Numbered from the stretch's first letter, positions 52,619-62,479 are shown. The stretch is DNA of 64,000 nt from UBA6197 sp047638075 (GCF_047638075.1 NZ_JBLJBV010000029.1:22730-86729); one strand, 5' to 3'. Program-made: numbers and translations. Notes: generated by a model not told the origin, from the sequence alone.

Positions 52619-53284
52619 CTAAAAATCCAGTTCGGCATATTGCGGCGCGGGTGGCAGGCCGGGCAGATGGTCTGCCAGCAAAGACCGGAACGCGGGGCGC
52701 GACTTGATCTTGGCGTACCAGTCCTTGACCGCGGCAGATCGGTCCCAATCCACATCGGATATATAGTCCAGACAGCTAAGATGCGCAGCGGCGGTAAAGT
52801 CTGCCAACGTCATTGCGTCGCCCGCCAACCAGCGCCGTTGGTCCAAAAGCCAGCCCATATAGTCCAGATGAAACTTTGTCGCGGCCAGCCCTTCCTTGAC
52901 GTTCTTGCTATCAGGGTAGCCCTTCTTCATGATCTTTTTCCAGACCCGTTCGCCCATCACCTTCGCCGTTACCTCGGTGTTGAATTTGTCATCAAACCAG
53001 GCGCAAAGGCGGCGCACCTCATAGCGGCTGTCGGGATCGCGCGGCATCAGGGGTGGGGTTGGCACGGTTTCATCGATATATTCGCAGATTGCCTGGCTTT
53101 CGCTTAGCGTACGGCTCTCCATTTTCAGCACTGGCACCTTGCCCGCCGGGTTGCGGCGTAGAAAGTCGGGTGCGCGTTCCCAATAGCGTTCCTCGACCAG
53201 TTCCACCTCGATTTTCTTTTCCGCCAGTGTCAGGCGGACCTTGCGGCAAAATGGTGACAGCGCAACATGGTAAAGGCGGTTCAT
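52619..53284 (-). CDS. Glutathione S-transferase family protein
   Basis: 221 residues: thioredoxin-like N-terminal domain (about 1-80) with the SPFCRKVRL active segment and SESQAICEYID glutathione contact, then an all-helical C-terminal domain (about 90-215). A serine or cysteine in the SPFC motif would activate glutathione. It probably conjugates or reduces small electrophiles; the substrate is unknown. ATG 53284 was chosen because the family begins at the first strand (LYHVALSPFC). Probably cotranscribed with queG. Confidence 0.94.
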   Translation of the reverse strand: MNRLYHVALSPFCRKVRLTLAEKKIEVELVEERYWERAPDFLRRNPAGKVPVLKMESRTLSESQAICEYIDETVPTPPLMPRDPDSRYEVRRLCAWFDDKFNTEVTAKVMGERVWKKIMKKGYPDSKNVKEGLAATKFHLDYMGWLLDQRRWLAGDAMTLADFTAAAHLSCLDYISDVDWDRSAAVKDWYAKIKSRPAFRSLLADHLPGLPPAPQYAELDF

Positions 53285-53567
53285 CGGCAGTTCCTTCACG
53301 GGGTTGCCCCTGTGATAGCCCCGTGGCCGCAATGGATCAATGCCGGTTCGGGAAAGAGGCGATTTCAGGCTTCATCCATATGGCGAAAATAAGGTTGCAA
53401 CTTGCCCTGAGGTTGTGCCTTAATGGATGTCATGAGATGTAAACGTGTTGGTAGTGCTGTCAGACCCTGACAACCATCACTGTGTCCCGTCTGCTGACGC
53501 TTGCAGACATGGTATCGAGAGTATTCGTGCCGCCTGTTTCAATTTTCTTTCAACCAGAGACGTGCAC

Positions 53568-53816
53568 ATGTCTGAGCAATTCTTCGATAACAAGGTTTAT
53601 GGCGATACTGCCCAATGGCCCGAATCCATTCCGGCTGATCTGCGTTTGCGTATGATGGACGCGCTCAGCTACCGCCAATGCAGCCCTGATGCGATCTGGG
53701 ATGAGATCAGGGATTGGCTTGAAGATAACCGCGTTCGTGTGACCTTTTCGGTTCTTCTTCACGAAGAGGTGCCCATTTCGCGCCCGCGTGGTTCTACAAA
53801 GTATACCCGCGTCTGA
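53568..53816 (+). CDS. Small protein of unknown function, 82 residues
   Basis: The C-terminal 82 codons of a longer open frame, starting at ATG 53568 (MSEQFFDNKVYGDTAQWPES), encode an acidic-to-neutral soluble protein (MMDALSYRQCSPDAIWDEIR, then DWLEDNRVRVTFSVLLHEEV). There is no signal peptide or recognised motif and only a weak ribosome site (AGAGAC). A possible promoter with TTGCAA and CTTAAT about 18 bases apart lies near 53395-53425. It is convergent with mtgA. Family unknown to me. Confidence 0.55.
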   Translation: MSEQFFDNKVYGDTAQWPESIPADLRLRMMDALSYRQCSPDAIWDEIRDWLEDNRVRVTFSVLLHEEVPISRPRGSTKYTRV

Positions 53817-53840
53817 CAGGTCGGACGCGACGCAGAGCGA

Positions 53841-54581
53841 TCATTCAAAACAACTGGCGCGACCATCGCGCCGGATCGTTTCCGCCCCGTCCTCGATTGA
53901 CCGCGCCCGACGCGTGACAAAGCTGCTGGGCTGGGCTGCGCTACGATTCTTTGGGTCGGGCAATATGGCGGCCAAAAGTGCCGCCTGACGCGCTGTCAGC
54001 TTATCCGGGGTTGTGCGGAAATAGCGGAACGCGGCGGCGTTGACGCCAAACACCCCTTCGTCAAATTCCGCGACATTCAGATAGACCTCGATGATCCGGC
54101 GTTTTGACCAGATTATCTCGACCGCCGGGGTTATCATCGCCTCCAGCGCCTTTCGCGGCCAACTGCGCGTTTGCCATAAGAACACGTTCTTGGCGACCTG
54201 CTGGCTTAGCGTCGAGGCGCCGCGCGTGCCGCCCTTATCCATCGCCGCGCGAATCGCGCGCATGTCAAAGCCCCAGTGCTGGCAAAAATTCGCGTCCTCG
54301 GCCGCCACCACGGACCGCGCCATCACCGGGGCAATCTCGTCCAGCGGCGCCCATTGCCGGTCAATCGCGCCAAGTCGGCGGTATTCGCCCACCATCGTCC
54401 ACGTCGTCGGCGGATTGACAAAGGTATATAGCACCACCATCGCCAAAAGCGCCGCAAGCCAGACCAGCGCCGCACGGCCCAGCCAACGCAGCGCCCATGC
54501 CAGCGGCATATGCCAAAGCACTGCCACCGCTTTGCTGGTCACAGAGGGTTTCTTCGCGGATTTTTTCGTCTTTCGCGCCAT
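53841..54581 (-). CDS. mtgA: Monofunctional biosynthetic peptidoglycan transglycosylase
   Basis: 246 residues with a membrane anchor (about 28-55: WLGRAALVWLAALLAMVVLY) and the GT51 glycosyltransferase domain (about 70-235). Motif 1 VVAAEDANFCQHWGFD with the catalytic glutamate, motif 2 RGASTLSQQVAKNVFLW, and motif 3 KRRIIEVYLNVAEFDEGVFG are all present. It polymerises lipid II into glycan strands in the periplasm. ATG 54581 (ARKTKKSAKK) gives a basic cytoplasmic tail; the open frame extends to 54707 without support. Confidence 0.95.
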   Translation of the reverse strand: MARKTKKSAKKPSVTSKAVAVLWHMPLAWALRWLGRAALVWLAALLAMVVLYTFVNPPTTWTMVGEYRRLGAIDRQWAPLDEIAPVMARSVVAAEDANFCQHWGFDMRAIRAAMDKGGTRGASTLSQQVAKNVFLWQTRSWPRKALEAMITPAVEIIWSKRRIIEVYLNVAEFDEGVFGVNAAAFRYFRTTPDKLTARQAALLAAILPDPKNRSAAQPSSFVTRRARSIEDGAETIRRDGRASCFE

Positions 54582-54727
54582 CGCGCCATAAGTCACGGCC
54601 AAGGGGGGGTGGTCAAGCCACGAGGTGAGCCAACCCCGGTTGCTGCGCATCAACTCGCGCCAGAATGCCACGCGAAACGCCCGCATCTGGTGATACGGGC
54701 GAAACAATCTTACTGACGCGTGGCTAC

Positions 54728-57700
54728 CTATTGCGCGGGCATCGCCTGCGGCTCTACCCCTAACGGGTGGGTCAGATGCACCAGCATTTCAGTTGGGCAC
54801 ACCTGCAAGAAATGGGCACATTCCGTCGCCCAGTCTTGCAAGATGCCCGCGGCTTTCAGGCTACCGGTTTCATGCGCGTGCCGCTCGACCAGTGATTTAA
54901 GCTGCGCTTCCCAATGCGGGTGGCTGACAGCGCAGGTCACAAGCCCCTCAGGGTTCATATGATCCACCGCACAGCCATCCGGGTCATAAAGATAGGCCAT
55001 GCCGCCCGTCATCCCGGCGCCGAAGTTCGCGCCGATCCGGCCCAGAATTACCGCCACGCCGCCGGTCATATATTCGCAACCGTTGGTACCACAGCCCTCG
55101 ACCACCACCTTGGCGCCGGAATTGCGCACCGCGAACCGCTCGCCCGCGCGGCCTGCTGCGAACAGATAGCCCTCGGTCGCGCCGTATAGCACGGTATTGC
55201 CGATGATCGTGTTATCGCTGGCGATCAGCGGGCTGCCCATAGGCGGGCGCACCACGATCGTGCCCCCCGACAGCCCCTTGCCCACATAGTCATTGGCATC
55301 ACCCGACACCTCTATCTTCAGCCCCGGCGCCGCAAAGGCGCCCAGACTTTGGCCGCAAGACCCGGTCAGTTTAACCGTCAGATGGTCGGGCTGAAGCGCG
55401 TTGCGCATGCCGAATTTGCGCACGATATGGCTGCTGGCGCGGGTGCCGATGGTGCGGTGCGTGTTGCGCACGGCATAGCTGAGCTGCATCTTTTCACCGT
55501 CCTCAAAGAAGCGCGCGCCATCACGAATAATCTCGGCGTCCAGCGTGTCGGGCACATGGTTGCGCGGTTTTGAGCGGTCGTAGACGATCTTGTCCCAGCC
55601 ATCGACGGTAATCAGCAGCGGGTTCAGGTCCAGATCGTCCAGATGCGCCGAGCCGCGGCTGACCTGCGTCAGCAGATCCGCCCGGCCAATCACCTCATCC
55701 AGACTGCGCGCGCCGATGCTGGCCAGTATCTCGCGCACCTCTTGCGCGTAGAAGGTGATCAGGTTCACCACCTTGTCGGCGGTGCCGTTGAACATGGCGC
55801 GCAATTTCGGGTCCTGCGTACACACGCCCACCGGGCAGGTGTTCGACTGGCACTGGCGCACCATGATGCAGCCCATCGAGATCAGCGCAGCGGTGCCGAT
55901 ACCGTATTCCTCGGCGCCCATCATGGCCGCCATCACAACATCGCGCCCGGTCCGAAGCCCGCCATCGGTGCGCAGCGTCACCCGTTCCCGCAGCTTGTTC
56001 ATCGCCAGAACCTGATGCGCCTCGGTCAGGCCCATTTCCCACGGCAGGCCCGCGTATTTGATGCTGGTCGCCGGGCTGGCCCCGGTGCCGCCGTTATGCC
56101 CTGAAATCAGGATCACATCGGCCTTGGCCTTGGCCACCCCGGCGGCAATCGTGCCCACCCCGGACGAGGCCACCAGCTTGACCGTCACCTTGGCGCGCGG
56201 GTTGATCTGCTTGAGGTCATAGATCAGCTGCGCAAGGTCTTCGATACTGTAGATGTCGTGGTGCGGCGGTGGCGAAATCAGCGTGACGCCGGGCGTTGAA
56301 TGGCGCAACCGCGCGATCAGCGCAGTGACCTTCATCCCCGGTAACTGGCCGCCCTCGCCGGGTTTTGCGCCCTGCGCCACCTTGATTTCCAGCTCTTCGC
56401 AGGCGTTCAGATATTCCGCCGTCACACCAAACCGGCCCGAGGCCACCTGCTTGATCTTGGCGCTGGGGTTGTCGCCATTGGGTTCCGGCACGAAATGCGC
56501 CGGGTCTTCGCCGCCCTCGCCACTGTCGGATTTCGCGCCAATGCGGTTCATGGCCACGTTCAGCAGCTTGTGGGCCTCGGGCGATAGCGCGCCAAGGCTC
56601 ATCCCCGGCGTCACAAACCGTTTGCGGATCGAGGTGATGCTTTCCACCTCTTCGATCGGCACCGCCTGGTGCAGCGGCTTGATGTCCAGCAAATCACGGA
56701 TATGGATCGGTGGGTTTGACCGCATCATCGCGGAATACTGTTTCCACAGATCATAGCTGGCGCGTTCGCAGGCCGTTTGCAGCATTTGCATCGTCTGCGC
56801 TTCCCAAGCGTGCTTTTCACCGGTGCGCCGTGCCTTGTAAAAGCCGCCAATCGGCAGAATTTCACTGCCGCCCAGCCAGCCGCGCGCATGGACCTCTTCG
56901 ATCTTGCGCTGAATTCCGTGCAGGCCGATCCCGGATATGCGGCTATGCATGCCGGGGAAATATTCGGCCACCATCGCCCGGCTTAGCCCCACCGCCTCAA
57001 AGTTAAGCCCGCCACGATAGGACGACAGAACCGAAATCCCCATCTTCGACATGATCTTCAAAAGACCGCTATCCACCGCAGCGCGGTAACGGCGCATCGC
57101 CTCGACCAGGGTGCCCTCGATCAGGCCCCGCTCGATCCGGTCACTGATGCTGTCTTGCGCCAGATAGGCGTTCACCGTGGTCGCGCCGCAGCCGATCAGC
57201 ACCGCAAAGTAATGCGGGTCGATACATTCAGCGGCCCGCACGTTGATGCTGGTAAAGGTGCGCAGCCCCTTGCGGGTCAGCCAGCTATGCACCGCACTGG
57301 TGGCCAAAATCATCGGCAGCGCCACGCGGTCCGCGCCCTGATGCTCATCGCTCAACACAATATGAGTCGCGCCCGACCGCACCGCATCTTCGGCCTCATG
57401 GCGGATTCGTTCCAGCGCGTCGTGCAGTGTCTCTGGCCCGCCGCCCTGCGGGAAGGTGCAGTCAATCACCCCGACGCGCTGCCCGAACTGCGCCACCATC
57501 GCGTCAAATTCCGCGTTTGCGACGAACGGGCTGTCCAGAGCCAGAATCTCGGTCTGGTTTCTGTCTTCCTCCAGCACGTTCTTGAGGTTGCCGAACCGCG
57601 TTTTCAGGCTCATCACCCGGCTTTCGCGCAGGCTGTCAATCGGCGGGTTGGTGACCTGGCTAAAGTTTTGCCGGAAAAAGTGGCTTAGCGGGCGGTATTG

Positions 57701-59266
57701 CTTTGACAGAACGGCGGCCGGGGTATCATCGCCCATACTGGCGATCATTTCCTTGCCATCCTCGGCCATCGTGGCCAGAACCTGCTCCAGCTCTTCAACG
57801 CTGTAACCTGCGGCGATCTGGCGTTTGCGCAGTTCAGCCCCGGTGAACATCGCGGTTTCAGGCAGTGCGTCCAGTGCGGCGCTAAGTTCGGTGATCTGTT
57901 TGATCCACTCGCCAAAGGGCTGGCTGTTGGCCAAACGGTTCTTGATCGCGGTGTCGCGGTATAGTTTGCCGTCCTTCATATCGACGGCAATCATCTGCCC
58001 CGGTCCCAGCGCGCCCTTTTCCACCACGGTATATTCGTCAACCGGCACCATGCCGACCTCGGACCCGGCAATCAGCAACCCGTCGCCGGTCAGCACATAG
58101 CGCATCGGACGCAGCCCGTTACGGTCCAGTCCGCCGCAAACCCAGCGGCCATCGGTCATGGCCAGTGCGGCGGGGCCGTCCCATGGCTCCATCACGGCGT
58201 TGCAATAGGCATACATATCGGCCCAGGCCTTCGGGATTTCGGTCACGGCCTTTGACCAGGCTTCGGGCACCATCATCGTCTTGGTCATCGGCGCGCTGCG
58301 CCCTGAACGTACCATCACCTCAAACACCGCATCCAGCGCGCCACTGTCCGAGGTACCAGCCGGGATGATCGGCTTGATATCCTCGGCCGCGTCGCCAAAG
58401 GCGCTGCTGGCCATCCGGATTTCGTGGCTTTTCATCCAGTTGACGTTGCCCTTCAGGGTGTTGATTTCGCCGTTATGGGCCAACATGCGGAACGGCTGCG
58501 CCAGCCACCACTGCGGAAACGTGTTGGTCGAATAGCGCTGGTGGTAAATCGCAAAGGCCGATTCGAACCGCTCATCCATCAGATCGGGGTAGAACACCGC
58601 CACCTGTTCGGCCAGCATCATGCCTTTGTAGATGATGCTGCGGCACGACAAGCTGCACAGGTAAAGCCCGTAAATATTCGCCGCCAGCGCCGCTTTTTCG
58701 ATCCGGCGGCGGATGATGTACAACTCGCGTTCAAACTGCTCTTCGTCGATGTCGCGGTCGCAGCGGATCAGGATCTGTTCAATCTCGGGGCGGGTCGCGT
58801 TGGCCTTTTCGCCCAGCACTTCGGTATTCACCGGCACATGCCGCCAGCCATAGATATAGTGGCCCATCCGCAGCACTTCGGTTTCCAGTATCGTGCGGCA
58901 GCGTTCCTGCGCCGCAAAATCGGTGCGCGGCAAGAACACCTGCCCCACGGCGATGCGCTTGCCCATATCCGGCTCGTGCCCGGTGCGGCGCACCTGATCG
59001 TAGAAAAACGGCACCGGAATTTGCACATGAATCCCCGCGCCGTCACCGGTCTTGCCATCGGCATCCACGGCGCCCCGGTGCCAAACGGCCTTTAGCGCCT
59101 CGATCCCGTTTTCGACCACCCGGCGGCTGGGCTGACCATCGACCGAGACCACCAGTCCGACCCCGCATGACGCATGTTCGTCATCGGCCTTGTAAAGGCT
59201 GTTTTCATCCATCCACTTGCGCTTGGCTTCCTCAGCGGCAACCCAGTTGGCGTCAAATTCGGTCAT
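54728..59266 (-). CDS. gltB: Glutamate synthase (NADPH) large subunit
   Basis: 1512 residues. A short N-terminal propeptide precedes the catalytic cysteine in HASCGVGLVVSVDG, the first residue of the mature glutaminase domain. The central and FMN-binding synthase domains show GLSRAMVAEYFPGMHSRISG and DVILISGHNGGTGASPATSI, and the 3Fe-4S cysteines lie in CIMVRQCQSNTCPVGVCT. The C-terminal beta-helix includes GGTIVVRPP and GTNGCEYMTGGVAVILG. With GltD it converts glutamine and 2-oxoglutarate to two glutamates. GAGGAGG lies seven bases before ATG 59266. An unknown secreted protein gene sits between it and gltD. Confidence 0.99.
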   Translation of the reverse strand: MTEFDANWVAAEEAKRKWMDENSLYKADDEHASCGVGLVVSVDGQPSRRVVENGIEALKAVWHRGAVDADGKTGDGAGIHVQIPVPFFYDQVRRTGHEPDMGKRIAVGQVFLPRTDFAAQERCRTILETEVLRMGHYIYGWRHVPVNTEVLGEKANATRPEIEQILIRCDRDIDEEQFERELYIIRRRIEKAALAANIYGLYLCSLSCRSIIYKGMMLAEQVAVFYPDLMDERFESAFAIYHQRYSTNTFPQWWLAQPFRMLAHNGEINTLKGNVNWMKSHEIRMASSAFGDAAEDIKPIIPAGTSDSGALDAVFEVMVRSGRSAPMTKTMMVPEAWSKAVTEIPKAWADMYAYCNAVMEPWDGPAALAMTDGRWVCGGLDRNGLRPMRYVLTGDGLLIAGSEVGMVPVDEYTVVEKGALGPGQMIAVDMKDGKLYRDTAIKNRLANSQPFGEWIKQITELSAALDALPETAMFTGAELRKRQIAAGYSVEELEQVLATMAEDGKEMIASMGDDTPAAVLSKQYRPLSHFFRQNFSQVTNPPIDSLRESRVMSLKTRFGNLKNVLEEDRNQTEILALDSPFVANAEFDAMVAQFGQRVGVIDCTFPQGGGPETLHDALERIRHEAEDAVRSGATHIVLSDEHQGADRVALPMILATSAVHSWLTRKGLRTFTSINVRAAECIDPHYFAVLIGCGATTVNAYLAQDSISDRIERGLIEGTLVEAMRRYRAAVDSGLLKIMSKMGISVLSSYRGGLNFEAVGLSRAMVAEYFPGMHSRISGIGLHGIQRKIEEVHARGWLGGSEILPIGGFYKARRTGEKHAWEAQTMQMLQTACERASYDLWKQYSAMMRSNPPIHIRDLLDIKPLHQAVPIEEVESITSIRKRFVTPGMSLGALSPEAHKLLNVAMNRIGAKSDSGEGGEDPAHFVPEPNGDNPSAKIKQVASGRFGVTAEYLNACEELEIKVAQGAKPGEGGQLPGMKVTALIARLRHSTPGVTLISPPPHHDIYSIEDLAQLIYDLKQINPRAKVTVKLVASSGVGTIAAGVAKAKADVILISGHNGGTGASPATSIKYAGLPWEMGLTEAHQVLAMNKLRERVTLRTDGGLRTGRDVVMAAMMGAEEYGIGTAALISMGCIMVRQCQSNTCPVGVCTQDPKLRAMFNGTADKVVNLITFYAQEVREILASIGARSLDEVIGRADLLTQVSRGSAHLDDLDLNPLLITVDGWDKIVYDRSKPRNHVPDTLDAEIIRDGARFFEDGEKMQLSYAVRNTHRTIGTRASSHIVRKFGMRNALQPDHLTVKLTGSCGQSLGAFAAPGLKIEVSGDANDYVGKGLSGGTIVVRPPMGSPLIASDNTIIGNTVLYGATEGYLFAAGRAGERFAVRNSGAKVVVEGCGTNGCEYMTGGVAVILGRIGANFGAGMTGGMAYLYDPDGCAVDHMNPEGLVTCAVSHPHWEAQLKSLVERHAHETGSLKAAGILQDWATECAHFLQVCPTEMLVHLTHPLGVEPQAMPAQ

Positions 59267-59278
59267 CAAAGTGCCTCC

Positions 59279-59986
59279 TCAAAGGGCGGGTTGGATAGGG
59301 GCGACAGGCGCGCGTGTCATCAGCACGTTGCAGTCAAATTCAGGCTCGGCGTTGCCAAAACCCCTATCGCCCGGGCGCGAAAACGTTACCGGCGGCTGCG
59401 CTGTCTTCACGCTGTCACCGAACGCATTTTCAAAGGTTTCCACGTTGGAAAAGAACATTCGCCAGTCGCGGCTGATGTATTGATCGCCCACCCGCCGCGA
59501 CACGAAATTTCCCGCCTCGTCATAAGACGACAGATCGAACGTGGCGCGTTCCAGCGGAACGCCGTCAATCACCACGGTTTCGCCGGTCAACTGGTCATGC
59601 CCCGCATAGCGGCGGCGCTCGCCATAGTTGCTTTGGGTGTAAAACTCATAGTCGTCGCGCCCCGTCGCCAGCAGCGTGCTGAACGAAGCGTGGTCCGGCG
59701 CACGCGGCTCCAAAAGGTCGATCTCGCCGGTTTCGTGGCTGATGCTTTCCATCCAGCGGGTTTCAGTGTCGATCCGGCTGGTAAAGAACACACCGCTGCC
59801 ATCGGCGTAGGATATCCAGCGGTCGCCCGGCGTATCGTCGGCGCAGGTATAGTGATTGGCGACCTGACATTGGCGCATCTGCACCGTCAGCGTAAGCTGG
59901 CAGCCTTTTGGTGGGGCAAAGACGCTGGCCTCTGCCGCCGGGGCAAAAGCGGCCGCCAATATCAAGATTGCCAATCCCTGTTGCAT
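59279..59986 (-). CDS. Secreted protein of unknown function between gltB and gltD
   Basis: 235 residues from ATG 59986, with a signal peptide (MQQGLAILILAAAFAPAAEA) and AAGGCG just upstream. The mature part is beta-rich and contains several cysteines (GCQLTLTVQMRQCQVANHYT then CADD) and repeated acidic-aromatic segments (GDRWISYADGSGVFFTSRID). I do not recognise a domain. It lies 12 bases upstream of gltB and 98 bases after gltD on the same strand, so it is probably cotranscribed with glutamate synthase genes although a periplasmic protein has no obvious link to that enzyme. Confidence 0.75.
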   Translation of the reverse strand: MQQGLAILILAAAFAPAAEASVFAPPKGCQLTLTVQMRQCQVANHYTCADDTPGDRWISYADGSGVFFTSRIDTETRWMESISHETGEIDLLEPRAPDHASFSTLLATGRDDYEFYTQSNYGERRRYAGHDQLTGETVVIDGVPLERATFDLSSYDEAGNFVSRRVGDQYISRDWRMFFSNVETFENAFGDSVKTAQPPVTFSRPGDRGFGNAEPEFDCNVLMTRAPVAPIQPAL

Positions 59987-60084
59987 CGCCTTAACCCTTT
60001 CGTAATATTTTGCGTCAGTATGGCTTACCCAATAACCGGCGCGCGTAGCGGCATGTTGTGTCCGCCTTCTGCACGGGCTGTGAC

Positions 60085-61518
60085 TCACTGGGCGGCGACC
60101 TGTGTTGCCTCGGCCAGATAGGCCAGCATCGCACCCCCGGCCTCGCGCCCATCGCGGATGGCCCAGACCACAAGGCTTGCACCGCGCACGATGTCGCCCA
60201 CCGCATAGACGCCCGGAAGGCTGGTTGCATGGGTCTGAAAATCGGCCTTCACCGTGCCCCAGCGCGTCACCTCCAGCGCGTCGACACCCCAGAGCGCGGG
60301 TAGCGGCTCTGGCTCAAAGCCTAACGCCTTGATGACCAGATCGGCGTCTTCCTCATAGTCGGCACCCTCTATGACCTCGGGCGCCTGACGGCCCGTCGCA
60401 TCGGGCGCCCCCAGGCGCATCTGCTGCACGATGACGGTTGAGACCGGATTGCCGGCAAAGCCTGTTGGGGTGGTCATCCAGACAAATTCTACGCCTTCTT
60501 CCTCGGCGTTTTGCACTTCGCGTTGGCTACCCGGCATATTTGCCCGGTCGCGGCGGTAGAGGCATTTCACGCTGACCGCGCCTTGCCTGAGGGCGGTGCG
60601 CAGACAGTCCATCGCCGTATCGCCGCCACCGACCACCACCACGCGCTTGCCGTTGGCGTTCAACTCGCCGCTGTCAAACTCGGGCACTTCATCGCCAAAA
60701 GATTTTCGATTTGAGGCCGTCAGATAGTCAATGGCCCGCACGATACCTGCCGCCTTAACGCCCGGGTGATCAAGATCGCGGGTCTTGTAAACGCCGGTCG
60801 CAATCAGCACCGCATCATGTTTTCCACGGATGGCATCGAACGAGATATCAACCCCAACCGTGCAGTTCAGGACCAATTGCACACCCGCCTGTTCCAACTG
60901 GGTGATGCGGTTCATCACCACGTCTTTTTCCAGCTTGAAACCCGGAATCCCGTAGGTCATCAGCCCGCCGGCGCGGTCATAGCGGTCATAGACCGTCACC
61001 TGCACCCCCGCCCGCCGCAGCACATCTGCCGCCGCAAGGCCCGCCGGGCCCGCGCCGATAATCCCGACAGATTCAGCACGTTCCGCCGCCGGCTTGATCG
61101 GCTTGACCCAGCCCATGTCCCAAGCCGTATCGGTAAGGTATTTCTCAACCGCGCCGATCGTCACGGTGCCGTGGCCCGATTGTTCGATCACGCAGTTGCC
61201 TTCGCATAACCGGTCCTGTGGGCAGATCCGGCCACAGATTTCGGGAAAGGTATTAGTCGCCTGACTTAGCTCATACGCCTCTTGCAATCGCCCCTCGGCA
61301 GTAAGGCGCAGCCAGTCCGGGATATTGTTATGCAAGGGACAATGGCTTTGGCAAAAAGGAACGCCACATTGGCTGCACCGGCTGGCCTGCTCGGCGGCCT
61401 TGGCAGCGGCAAATTCACGGTAAATTTCGCTAAAATCGGTGGCGCGTACGCTGGCATCCCGCTTCTCGGGCATCTCTTTGGCCGTCGTCACAAATTTGAG
61501 CATACGTTGCAAAGCCAT
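60085..61518 (-). CDS. gltD: Glutamate synthase (NADPH) small subunit
   Basis: 477 residues. The N-terminal region holds two [4Fe-4S] cysteine clusters, CSQCGVPFCQSHCPLHNNIP and CGRICPQDRLCEGNCV; then an FAD fold VGIIGAGPAGLAAADVLRRA and an NADPH fold VVVVGGGDTAMDCLRTAL. It feeds electrons from NADPH to the large subunit. AGGAAGG precedes ATG 61518. An in-frame methionine (MLKFVTTAKEM) five codons later is a possible alternative. An inverted repeat lies upstream at 61591-61659. Confidence 0.98.
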   Translation of the reverse strand: MALQRMLKFVTTAKEMPEKRDASVRATDFSEIYREFAAAKAAEQASRCSQCGVPFCQSHCPLHNNIPDWLRLTAEGRLQEAYELSQATNTFPEICGRICPQDRLCEGNCVIEQSGHGTVTIGAVEKYLTDTAWDMGWVKPIKPAAERAESVGIIGAGPAGLAAADVLRRAGVQVTVYDRYDRAGGLMTYGIPGFKLEKDVVMNRITQLEQAGVQLVLNCTVGVDISFDAIRGKHDAVLIATGVYKTRDLDHPGVKAAGIVRAIDYLTASNRKSFGDEVPEFDSGELNANGKRVVVVGGGDTAMDCLRTALRQGAVSVKCLYRRDRANMPGSQREVQNAEEEGVEFVWMTTPTGFAGNPVSTVIVQQMRLGAPDATGRQAPEVIEGADYEEDADLVIKALGFEPEPLPALWGVDALEVTRWGTVKADFQTHATSLPGVYAVGDIVRGASLVVWAIRDGREAGGAMLAYLAEATQVAAQ

Positions 61519-61590
61519 GGCTGCGCCTTCCTGTGAAGTATCCGACGCGCCGTGTTATACCATGGGTGGGATAAATAAAAGGCAGCAGTG

Positions 61591-61659
61591 CTTACCTAAA
61601 TGTCGCTTTTTTGGGGAGAATTATAGAATTTCTTGATACGCTAGCTAAATTTAGGTAAG
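61591..61659. repeat. 11-bp inverted repeat pair in AT-rich DNA upstream of gltD
   Basis: CTTACCTAAAT at 61591-61601 and its exact complement ATTTAGGTAAG at 61649-61659 are 47 bases apart in an AT-rich patch unlike the GC-rich surroundings. The positions 70-140 bases upstream of gltD suit an operator pair or a promoter region; it may equally be a relic. Nothing else is seen in the 157-base gap apart from a T tract near 61607-61612. Confidence 0.55.
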
Positions 61660-61675
61660 TTTTGTTGACTTATAT

Positions 61676-62479
61676 TTAATATCCCATTGAAATAGCTAAC
61701 AAAACCGCAACTCCAACGATAATCCGCCACCAACCGAACAGCACATACCCGTGGCGGCTGACATAATCCAACAGCCCCCGCACCACGACCAGCGCGGCAA
61801 TGAACGCAAAGACAAAACCTACGGAAATCGTACCCAAATCCGCCGCACTTAGAACATCACGATTTTTCCATAGATCATAGGCAAAGGCTCCGGCCATTGT
61901 CGGCATTGACAGGAAAAAGGAAAATTCTGCGGCGGCACGTTTGCTGGCGCCCAACGCCATCGCGCCGACAATGGTCGCCCCCGACCGCGATACCCCCGGT
62001 ATCATCGCAAGGCATTGAATAACACCAATTTTCAGTGACATCCCCAAGGGAAGTTCCATGGCGTCATGGTGGCTTGGGTTTTGATCCAGCCGATCCACCA
62101 CCAGCAAAATAACCCCCCCAATCACCAGCATGATCGCAATCAGCAGGGGGCTTTCAAACATCACCGTCTTTATAAAATCATGCGCAAGAACACCCACGAC
62201 AACAGCGGGCAGGAATGCAATTAAAATCGACGCAATGAACTGCCGTGCCGCAGGATCATGCGGTGCAGATGTGAAAATCGCGACCAACCGTTTTGCGTAA
62301 ACACCCAGGATTGCCAGGATGGCGCCCAGCTGGATCAGCACCTCAAACGCCTTGCCGGTAGATTGAAAGCCCAGAAAATGCCCGGCCAAGAGCACATGCC
62401 CCGTTGAGGATACCGGAATAAACTCTGTAAGACCCTCAAGCAACCCAAGGAGAGCAGCGACAAGCGTCGTCTGATCCAT
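61676..62479 (-). CDS. uppP: Undecaprenyl-diphosphatase
   Basis: 267 residues with about eight membrane helices. The two active-site motifs of the BacA/UppP family are intact: EGLTEFIPVSSTGH near residue 14 and PGVSRSGATI near residue 160. It removes a phosphate from undecaprenyl pyrophosphate, recycling the lipid carrier for peptidoglycan and polysaccharide synthesis, and is linked to bacitracin resistance. Its ATG immediately follows the stop codon of the NDUFA9-like gene, so they are one operon. Confidence 0.97.
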   Translation of the reverse strand: MDQTTLVAALLGLLEGLTEFIPVSSTGHVLLAGHFLGFQSTGKAFEVLIQLGAILAILGVYAKRLVAIFTSAPHDPAARQFIASILIAFLPAVVVGVLAHDFIKTVMFESPLLIAIMLVIGGVILLVVDRLDQNPSHHDAMELPLGMSLKIGVIQCLAMIPGVSRSGATIVGAMALGASKRAAAEFSFFLSMPTMAGAFAYDLWKNRDVLSAADLGTISVGFVFAFIAALVVVRGLLDYVSRHGYVLFGWWRIIVGVAVLLAISMGY

